Source: an uncultured Campylobacter sp. (GTDB taxonomy: Bacteria; Campylobacterota; Campylobacteria; Campylobacterales; Campylobacteraceae). From it: a DNA stretch of 18,189 bases. The stretch covers positions 1 to 18,189 of the forward strand of contig NZ_CAKZTI010000062.1 of the NCBI RefSeq assembly GCF_937921625.1. Reading direction: 5' to 3'. The notes under the pieces are model-generated. The model had not been told where the DNA came from. It did no database searches and worked only from the letters and a program-made list of their open reading frames with translations. Positions 12,761 through 18,189 of this stretch are shown here, one piece after another (the stretch's first letter is position 1; each line of letters begins with the position of its first letter). Both the position numbers and the translations under genes were made by a program.

Positions 12761-13888
12761 TTATAGTTCTTTGCGCTGCGAACGGAGACGAGATGCACGC
12801 AATTTTTGCTCTTGTGCCACGACGTAAGCAAACTCGAAAAGCCGCTTTTTGCGTCCACAAATCTCGCCAGGATTTAGCACGAGCGCGCCGTTTTTATTTA
12901 CCGCCGCGGCGAGATAGTGGGTATGGCCGTAAATTTTGATAGTTGAAATTTTATCTGCGCCGCATCCGCATAGACCCCGATTTTTACTTTCGCCGCCTGC
13001 ATTGAGCTCAGAATTCGCGGTCAAATTTGAGCCCAAGTTCAGCGCGGTTAAATTTGCGCATGAGTTTGGTGCGGATAAATTCGCGTTTAAGCTCGGCGCC
13101 GTTAAATTTACTGCGCGATCCGCACCCGAGCTTGCTTTAGAGTTCATATCTGGGCTCGTATTAGTGGCTAAATTCGCGCTTGCATTTGAGTTTAAATTTA
13201 CGTTTGAGTTCGCGCCTGCATTCAAGCTCGCATTTAAACCCGCGGATTGCCCACTTTTTAAATTTACGCTCGCTTTATGCGCGTTTTTGAAATTTTCGTC
13301 TGCGCGGAGCGCACTATCTAAAATTTTATCAACGTCCGCGCCATTAGAATTTGCGCCTAAATTTACCGAGCAAGCCGCCGTTTTAGAATTTGCAACTAAA
13401 ATTTCCCCGCGATCTGCTCTGCAGTTTGAGCCTAAATTCGTGCCGCAACTTACTTCGACGCTAAAGCTAGAATTTTTGACTAGGTCTGCGCTGAAATCCT
13501 TGCGAAAATTTACCGCGCGATCCGTGTCTGTGCGAAAGCCAAAATCCGCGGCGAAGCTTGGCCTGTCTGCTTCATTTTGCACCGCGGGCTCCTCGTCAAA
13601 GAGATAAAACGGATGGTGCATGATTTTTAGTCGCAGCCCAGCAAACTTCGTGCAAAAAGGCTCATCGTGCAGGTTGAAGTCATTTTTTAGCTCCGCAAGC
13701 GCTTCGTCGTTGTTCCCTAAAACCGCGAAGTAGGGCTTGCCGCTTTGTCGCAAAAGCCGCAGCGTCTCGCTCTCGACGATGCCCTCTGCGTGCACGAGCA
13801 GATCCGCTCCGCGCGCGAGCAGCCACTCTATGGCGCTGGCAGCGACCTTTGTTTCGCGATTAGAGTCCGAAATGGCGCCTATTATCAA
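12761..13888 (-). CDS. YfcE/MJ0936-like metallophosphoesterase with a large low-complexity insertion
   Basis: A calcineurin-like phosphoesterase fold split by an insertion; relatives of this small-enzyme group are usually about 160-185 residues, and this one is 375. N-terminal part (1-100): IGAISDSNRE, VHAEGIVESETL, VLGNNDEA and KIMHHP. C-terminal part (about 315-375): KIYGHTHYLAAAV and VLNPGEICG. Between them, about residues 101-315 are rich in Asn, Ala, Ser and Leu, with a nine-residue period such as ANLSAPNSC-ANLTALNLG. Two metal-site motifs are altered: the usual D-x-H reads Asp-Ser-Asn, and the usual Gly-Asp reads Glu-Gly, while GNND and GHTH remain. Activity is therefore doubtful. The start is TTG 13888, overlapping the topA stop by four bases (TTGA), so both are in one transcript. 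Family is good; function is uncertain. Confidence 0.7.
   Translation of the reverse strand: MIIGAISDSNRETKVAASAIEWLLARGADLLVHAEGIVESETLRLLRQSGKPYFAVLGNNDEALAELKNDFNLHDEPFCTKFAGLRLKIMHHPFYLFDEEPAVQNEADRPSFAADFGFRTDTDRAVNFRKDFSADLVKNSSFSVEVSCGTNLGSNCRADRGEILVANSKTAACSVNLGANSNGADVDKILDSALRADENFKNAHKASVNLKSGQSAGLNASLNAGANSNVNLNSNASANLATNTSPDMNSKASSGADRAVNLTAPSLNANLSAPNSCANLTALNLGSNLTANSELNAGGESKNRGLCGCGADKISTIKIYGHTHYLAAAVNKNGALVLNPGEICGRKKRLFEFAYVVAQEQKLRASRLRSQRKEL
13022..13129 (-). repeat. 27-bp tandem repeat coding for nonapeptides
   Basis: On the plus strand the words CAAATTT (13022), TAAATTT (13049), TAAATTC (13076) and TAAATTT (13103) are exactly 27 bases apart, with related GC-rich filler between them. 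The minus-strand reading gives degenerate nonapeptides of the form x-N-L-(T/S)-A-x-x-x-x. The period is a multiple of three, so unit gain or loss keeps the phosphoesterase frame. Looser copies probably extend to about 13450. Confidence 0.7.
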
Positions 13889-16245
13889 TCGATCTCTTCT
13901 TTAAACTTGCACTGCGGACACTCGGCGAAGTTGCCTTTTTTCAGCTCTTTGCGGAGCATGTATGAGTTGCCGCACTGCGGGCATGCGCGCGCGATCGGTG
14001 CGTAGTTGCTCACAAAGTTGCATTTAGGGTAGTTCGTGCAGCCGTAGAATTTGCCGCGTCTGGAGAAGCGCTCGACGATCTCGCCCGTGCCGCAGCTCGG
14101 GCACTTAACGCCGGTGGAGAGCAGCGGCTTTTTCTCTTTTGCCGCGCCTTCGATTTTACGCGAGTATTTGCACTTCGGATAGCCCTCGCAAGCGATAAAC
14201 TCGCCGTATCTACCCTTGCGCTTGATCAAATTTTTACCGCACTGCGGGCATTTTTCATCTAGCACTTCGGGCGCCTCCTTCTCCTCGCTCGCCTCCTCGG
14301 CGCTGGCGTCCGCGTTACGCGAGTATTTGCATTTCGGATAGTTCGAGCAAGCGATGAACTTGCCGAATCTGCCCTGGCGCCTAAGTAGCTCGCCGCCGCA
14401 GTTCGGGCAGGTCTCGCCGATCTTTTCGACTAGCTTTTGGCTTGCGATCGACGTTTTTCCTTTGGCGATCTCGTCCATAAAAGGGTAGTAGAAATCTGCC
14501 AAAATTTGCTGCCAGTCCGCTTTGTTTTCGGCGATATCGTCGAGCTTTTCTTCCATTTTGGAGGTAAACTCGCTATCGACGATGTTTTTAAAATTTTGCT
14601 CCAGCATCTCGGTAATCTTAAAAGCGATCTCGCTCGGCACTAGGTGCTTTTGCTCGATATTTACGTAGTTGCGCGCCGTAAGCAGCGATATGGTAGGCGC
14701 ATAGGTCGAGGGCCTGCCGATGCCTAGGCTTTCGAGCTTTTTGATGAGGCTTGCTTCCGAATAGCGCGCCGGCGGCTCAGTGAAGTGCTGCTGCGAGCTC
14801 AGGCTTTGCAGGCTCATCGCATCGCCCACATCGAAGTTCGGTAAAATTTTGTCCTTATCCAGATCGCCGTAAGCCTTGTAAAATCCGTCAAATTCTACCT
14901 TGCGTCCGCTGATCTTAAACGCGCCCGCTTCGCCGCGTACGATGATCGTTTGGATCTGCGAAACGCTAGGGCTCATCTGCGAGGCTACGAAGCGGTTGTA
15001 GATGAGCGCGTAAAGGCGGTATTCGTCGCGAGGCAAGATTTTTTGCGCGAGCTCGGGGGTAAGCTTCAGATCGGTAGGCCTTATTGCTTCGTGCGCTTCC
15101 TGTGCGCCTTTGCTTTTGGTAGCGTATAAATTCGCGCTTTTGGGCAGATATTTTTCGCCGAAGTGCTCCTCTATGAGCTCGCGAGCCGCCGCGATCGCTT
15201 CTTTGGCGATATTCAGCGAGTCGGTTCGCATGTAGGTAATCGCGCCGCCGTTTTTGGTATTGACGCCCTCATAAAGGCTCTGCGCGAGGCTCATCGTCTT
15301 GCGCGGATTAAAGCCCAGAGCCGTGCTTGCCGCCTGTTGTAGCGTCGAGGTCATAAACGGCGGATAGGGGTTCGTCTTGCGCGATTTGCTCTCGATACTC
15401 TCTACGTTAAATCTGTCTTTTTGCAGCGTCAGGACGATCTCGCTAGCTTGCGCCGCGTTTTTAACCGAGAGCTTTTCCATCTTTTTGCCGCGAAATTCCA
15501 CGAGCTCGGCTTCCAAGTCCTTCTTAAAAACCGCGTCGATGCTGTGAAATTCTACCGGTTTAAAATTTAAAATTTCACGCTCGCGATCGACGACGATTTT
15601 AAGCGCGGCGCTTTGGACGCGACCCGCGCTTAAGCCGCGCTGGATCTTTAAATTTAAAAGCGGACTTAGTTTATAGCCTACGATGCGATCGAGCAGGCGG
15701 CGCGCTTGTTGGGCGTTTACGCTTGCGATATTTAGCTTGCGCGGCGAACTTAGCGCGTTTGAGATCGCGCTTTTGGTGATCTCGTGAAATACGATACGCG
15801 GCAGCTCCTCCGCCTGCAGTGCAGCGATCTCATCCGGCTCCGTGCCGTCGGGGACGATCACTCCCTTCATCGAGCCTGCAGCGCGGATATGTCGCGTCAC
15901 TGCTCGCGTGTCTACGTTATAAAGGCACGGAACCTTGCTCTGCGTGAGAAAGTCAATCAAGCTCTTCTCAGACTGCCAATTATTCGGTGCATCACAGAGT
16001 TCACCGATGACAAAGCCGCGCACAAACGGGCGGCGGGACTGCATAAATTTCTCTGCCGTACCGTAGTTCCCAATCAGCGGGTAAGTCATCGTGAGAATCT
16101 GTCCGCAGAACGACGGGTCGGTCAGACTTTCCTGATACCCCGTCATGGTCGTCGTAAAGACAACCTCCCCCACCGTCTTTGCGCTGCCGTCCAGCAGCTC
16201 TCCCGCATAGGACGAACCGTCCTCCAAAATCAGTTTTCCTCTCAT
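13885..16245 (-). CDS. topA: chimeric frame: CarA N-terminus joined to DNA topoisomerase I lacking Toprim
   Basis: One 786-codon frame made of two unrelated genes. Codons 1 to about 145 are the small subunit of carbamoyl-phosphate synthase (see the separate entry). From about codon 149 the protein is bacterial topoisomerase IA: LPRIVFHEITKSAI, NAQQARRLLDRIVGYKLSPLL, LSAGRVQSAALKIVVDRERE, then AITYMRTDSLNIA with the DNA-cleaving tyrosine at about residue 338. Four C-terminal zinc ribbons follow (CPNCGG, CPQCGK, CPSCGT, CPQCGN; about 613-780). TopA relaxes negative supercoils. Missing is the first ~135-residue part of TopA: the Toprim domain with the acidic Mg-binding residues, without which relaxation should fail. 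As written, neither half could work. The topA part is followed by the phosphoesterase with a four-base overlap. I think the fused frame is an assembly product and real topA has another 5' end. Confidence 0.85.
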   Translation of the reverse strand: MRGKLILEDGSSYAGELLDGSAKTVGEVVFTTTMTGYQESLTDPSFCGQILTMTYPLIGNYGTAEKFMQSRRPFVRGFVIGELCDAPNNWQSEKSLIDFLTQSKVPCLYNVDTRAVTRHIRAAGSMKGVIVPDGTEPDEIAALQAEELPRIVFHEITKSAISNALSSPRKLNIASVNAQQARRLLDRIVGYKLSPLLNLKIQRGLSAGRVQSAALKIVVDREREILNFKPVEFHSIDAVFKKDLEAELVEFRGKKMEKLSVKNAAQASEIVLTLQKDRFNVESIESKSRKTNPYPPFMTSTLQQAASTALGFNPRKTMSLAQSLYEGVNTKNGGAITYMRTDSLNIAKEAIAAARELIEEHFGEKYLPKSANLYATKSKGAQEAHEAIRPTDLKLTPELAQKILPRDEYRLYALIYNRFVASQMSPSVSQIQTIIVRGEAGAFKISGRKVEFDGFYKAYGDLDKDKILPNFDVGDAMSLQSLSSQQHFTEPPARYSEASLIKKLESLGIGRPSTYAPTISLLTARNYVNIEQKHLVPSEIAFKITEMLEQNFKNIVDSEFTSKMEEKLDDIAENKADWQQILADFYYPFMDEIAKGKTSIASQKLVEKIGETCPNCGGELLRRQGRFGKFIACSNYPKCKYSRNADASAEEASEEKEAPEVLDEKCPQCGKNLIKRKGRYGEFIACEGYPKCKYSRKIEGAAKEKKPLLSTGVKCPSCGTGEIVERFSRRGKFYGCTNYPKCNFVSNYAPIARACPQCGNSYMLRKELKKGNFAECPQCKFKEEID
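15798..15822. other. seam between Campylobacter-like and Firmicutes-like sequence
   Basis: Protein similarity changes from TopA (LPRIVFHEIT) to CarA (VPDGTEPDEIAAL) within a few codons here. The exact join cannot be fixed: GCAGCTCCTCC around 15802-15812 could belong to either side, suggesting short shared sequence. Left of it AAATTT words are abundant; right of it I find only one (16045-16050) in about 2.4 kb. There is no insertion sequence, integrase, target duplication or tRNA at the join. Confidence 0.8.
15814..16245 (-). CDS. carA: carbamoyl-phosphate synthase small subunit, N-terminal fragment
   Basis: The start of the glutamine-hydrolysing subunit that supplies ammonia to carbamoyl-phosphate synthase, for pyrimidines and arginine. 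Residues 1 to about 144 carry the CPSase small-chain N-terminal domain: KLILEDGSSYAGE, GEVVFTTTMTGYQESLTDPS, GQILTMTYPLIGNYG, and VPCLYNVDTRAVTRHIRAAG followed by SMKGVIVPDG. The glutamine amidotransferase domain with the catalytic Cys and His/Glu is absent because the frame switches to topoisomerase; a whole CarA is about 350-380 residues. The ATG (16243-16245) overlaps the pyrC stop by four bases, the coupling expected in a pyrB-pyrC-carA operon. Its base usage goes with pyrC and pyrB, not with the topoisomerase half. The best match in style is Negativicutes such as Selenomonas (inference). Confidence 0.85.
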
Positions 16246-17534
16246 ATTGTTATGACTCCGTCCTTCATCACAATATTCCCGTCCACGACCGTCAGCACAG
16301 CCTTTCCTCGAAGTTCCCGTCCGACAAACGGCGAGTGGCTTCCCCGCGTGTAGAACTTTTTCTCGTCCACCGTCCAGACACAGTTCGGATCAATGACCGT
16401 CACATCCGCCGGTGCCCCCTCGCGCAGCGTCCCCACATCGAGATGAAAGATGCGCGCAGGCGCATAGGTCATACGCTCGATCAGCGTCTCGAGCGGGAGC
16501 TTCCCCGTGTGAACCAGCTCCGTCATGAGCACCCCAAGTGCCGTCTCAAGCCCCGGGAAGCCGCTCGGCGCATAGATGTACTCGCGATCCTTCTCCTCAC
16601 GTGCGTGCGGGGAGTGATCCGTTACGACCATATCAATCGTCCCGTCAAGCAGACCCGCCAGCATGGCCGCTGTGTCTTTTTCCGTCCGCAGCGGCGGATT
16701 GACCTTCGTTGAGCTGTCCGTTGGATCGACGCAGTCCTCCGTCATCGTGAGATGATGCGGGGTGACCTCTGTCGTCACGTGCACACCGCGCGCCTTCGCC
16801 TCGCGTACCAGCTGAACGGCACGCGCCGAGCTGATGTGGGCAACATGGACATGCGCACCCGCATACTCGGCGAGCATGATGTCGCGCGCGACGGCAATAT
16901 CCTCGGCGACAATCGGACGCCCCTTGATGCCGAGCATCGCACTGCGATGCCCCTCATTCATGGCGCCCTCCTCTACGAGAGAGGTATCTTCCTCATGATT
17001 GATGATCGCCTTATCAAACGGCGCAAGATAGTCGTATGCACTGAGGAGAACCTTTGCCGACGGATCGAAGTGACCATCGTCTGAGAAGGCGACCGCTCCC
17101 GCCTCAACCATATCGCCGAGCTCTGCCAGCTCCTTGCCCTCCTGGTTCTTCGTCACAGCACCGATGATGCGGATGTGCATGACTGCCGCCTCTTCGGCGC
17201 GCTTCTGCAGGCTCTTCACCAGTGCCGCCGTATCGACGACAGGGCGCGTGTTCGGCATCGTCGCAATCGTCGTATATCCCCCTGCCGCTGCGGCGCGCGA
17301 GCCGGAAGCAAAATCCTCCTTTGCCTCCTGACCGGGCTCGCGGAAATGCGTGTGCATATCGATCAGACCGGGCACAACGACCTTTCCCGCAGCATCGTAA
17401 ATCTCCGCGCCGTCGGCGGCAAGATTTGCGCCAACGGCGCGGATCACACCGTCCTCGACGAGGACATCGGCAACTTCATTTCGTTTGGAGGCGGGATCAA
17501 TCACCCGTCCCCCTTTCAGCAGCAACGCACGCAT
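16242..17534 (-). CDS. pyrC: dihydroorotase
   Basis: Interconverts carbamoyl aspartate and dihydroorotate, the third step of pyrimidine synthesis, in the cytoplasm. The 430-residue product has the length and signatures of the type I (Firmicutes-style) enzyme: VPGLIDMHTHFREPGQEAKE (metal-binding H61 and H63), MPNTRPV, FSDDGHF (Asp near 152), INHEED (H180), HVAHIS (H233) and VTDHSPHA (D306). All expected zinc ligands and the catalytic Asp are present, so the gene looks intact. The start ATG (17532-17534) directly follows the pyrB stop and the end overlaps carA by four bases. Campylobacter relatives normally carry pyr genes scattered, so this tight pyrB-pyrC-carA order, with a base usage lacking AAATTT words, marks it as foreign to the left part of the window. 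Confidence 0.95.
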   Translation of the reverse strand: MRALLLKGGRVIDPASKRNEVADVLVEDGVIRAVGANLAADGAEIYDAAGKVVVPGLIDMHTHFREPGQEAKEDFASGSRAAAAGGYTTIATMPNTRPVVDTAALVKSLQKRAEEAAVMHIRIIGAVTKNQEGKELAELGDMVEAGAVAFSDDGHFDPSAKVLLSAYDYLAPFDKAIINHEEDTSLVEEGAMNEGHRSAMLGIKGRPIVAEDIAVARDIMLAEYAGAHVHVAHISSARAVQLVREAKARGVHVTTEVTPHHLTMTEDCVDPTDSSTKVNPPLRTEKDTAAMLAGLLDGTIDMVVTDHSPHAREEKDREYIYAPSGFPGLETALGVLMTELVHTGKLPLETLIERMTYAPARIFHLDVGTLREGAPADVTVIDPNCVWTVDEKKFYTRGSHSPFVGRELRGKAVLTVVDGNIVMKDGVITI

Positions 17535-18188
17535 TCAGGCCTTCCCTCCCATCAGTACCAGTGTAAAGAGCGCCATCCGCACGGCGACCCCGTTTTTAAC
17601 CTCCTCCTGGATCCGCGACTGTACGCCGTAGGCGACGGACTCGGAGATCTCCCATCCCTTATTCATCGGGCCGGGATGCAGCACGAGAGCATCCTCCTTC
17701 GCCAGTGCGAGCCGCTCCTCACTGAGCCCGTAGATGCGCGCGTACTCACGCGTCGACGGGAACAGCCCGCCCTTCATGCGCTCGAGCTGTATGCGCAGCA
17801 CCTCGACTACGTCAGCCCCCTCAAGAGCATCCTCCACGCGGTCATGGATCGTGACGCCCTCCTCCTCACACAGAAAGCGCGGCAGGAGGGTGCGCGGTCC
17901 CGCGATATGGACATCCATCCCCATCTTTCGCATGCCCTGAATGTCAGAACGCGCCACACGGCTGTGCAGAACATCACCGAGAATGGCAACCTTCAGCCCT
18001 GCGAGTTTCCCCTTGTTTTCCTCAATCGTATAGAGATTAAGCAGGCCCTGTGAGGGATGCGCATGCGCGCCGTCCCCCGCATTGATGATGACGGGAGAGA
18101 CCGCCTTGGCGGCGTAGGCAGCTGCGCCCTCAGCTTTATGCCGCATGACAATGGCATCCACGCCCATCGCCTCGATCGTATAAAGCGT
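17535..18188 (-). CDS. pyrB: aspartate carbamoyltransferase, C-terminal part (cut by window edge)
   Basis: Joins carbamoyl phosphate and aspartate in the committed step of pyrimidine synthesis. About 217 codons are visible and the frame is open to the window edge, so the ATG at 18167 is internal (TLYTIEAMGVDAIVMRH). A full catalytic chain is about 305-310 residues. Conserved parts seen are INAGDGAHAHPSQGLLNLYT, which carries the carbamoyl-phosphate-binding HPxQ motif with Ser for the usual Thr, LKVAILGDVLHSRVARSD, RIQLERM, and VLHPGPMNKGWEI, matching the PGP loop that contacts both substrates. The stop TGA (17535-17537) abuts the pyrC start. No regulatory chain (pyrI) is seen between pyrB and pyrC, as in Firmicutes operons. 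Confidence 0.93.
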   Translation of the reverse strand, partial: TLYTIEAMGVDAIVMRHKAEGAAAYAAKAVSPVIINAGDGAHAHPSQGLLNLYTIEENKGKLAGLKVAILGDVLHSRVARSDIQGMRKMGMDVHIAGPRTLLPRFLCEEEGVTIHDRVEDALEGADVVEVLRIQLERMKGGLFPSTREYARIYGLSEERLALAKEDALVLHPGPMNKGWEISESVAYGVQSRIQEEVKNGVAVRMALFTLVLMGGKA

Positions 18189-18189
18189 G

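Noticed and set aside
12936..13607. A long plus-strand frame rich in Lys, Phe and Ala opposite the phosphoesterase insertion
   Set aside because: It mirrors the 27-bp repeats read on the other strand; the minus-strand frame has recognisable phosphoesterase ends, a coupled start and the right neighbours.
15798..16245. A functional fusion enzyme linking pyrimidine synthesis to DNA topology
   Set aside because: Both partners lack catalytic domains (glutaminase in CarA, Toprim in TopA) and the flanks come from different kinds of genome, so an artefact is far more likely.
17175..18053. A 292-codon plus-strand frame opposite pyrC and pyrB
   Set aside because: Shadow of high-GC coding DNA; the minus-strand frames carry full dihydroorotase and ATCase motifs, and this one resembles nothing.

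Overview
The first ~15.8 kb look like an epsilonproteobacterial chromosome of the Campylobacter type. AAATTT/AAAATTT words are very dense, TTG starts follow GGAGG or AAGGAG boxes, genes overlap by a few bases, and the products (ArgH, HemD, PurD, RDD protein, LptD, PNPase, Kef-type antiporter, TopA) have the expected family features. The moderately high GC for a Campylobacter suggests an oral species near C. gracilis; this is inference. The last ~2.4 kb (about 15.8 to 18.2 kb) differ: AAATTT almost disappears and the gene order pyrB-pyrC-carA is that of Firmicutes pyrimidine operons, most like Selenomonas or other Negativicutes.

Layout, left to right. (1) 3-1044: the 3' end of argH, a small frameshifted ORF with a good ribosome binding site, then about 470 bases without recognisable genes. 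(2) 1045-8672, plus strand: hemD; a stable-RNA gene with the closing stem and U-tract expected of 6S RNA; then an overlapping run purD - RDD membrane protein - lptD - phosphoribosyltransferase-like gene - pnp. (3) 8694-9548: a tandem-domain universal stress protein. (4) 9549-9951: a gap rich in inverted repeats. (5) 9952-11368: three tandem copies of an AT-rich gene of unknown function, with near-constant ends, variable middles, and a nonsense codon in the middle copy. (6) 11369-11494: an AT-rich spacer of short repeats between convergent genes. (7) 11495-13888, minus strand: a Kef-type antiporter, a possible 36-residue ORF, and a metallophosphoesterase-like protein with a ~215-residue Asn/Ala/Ser/Leu-rich insertion partly encoded by a 27-bp tandem repeat. 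(8) 13885-16245: one open frame whose first ~145 codons are carbamoyl-phosphate synthase small subunit (carA) and whose remainder is DNA topoisomerase I without its Toprim domain. (9) 16242-18188: complete pyrC and partial pyrB on the same strand.

The carA/topA join near 15.81 kb is the most striking object here. The abrupt change of gene content and base usage, with both genes cut mid-domain, is best explained by a chimeric assembly of two co-resident oral bacteria. A genuine integration cannot be excluded from sequence alone. The best candidates for undescribed biology in the Campylobacter-like part are the tandem paralog array, which may be immunity-like, and the repeat-expanded, apparently ligand-depleted phosphoesterase.
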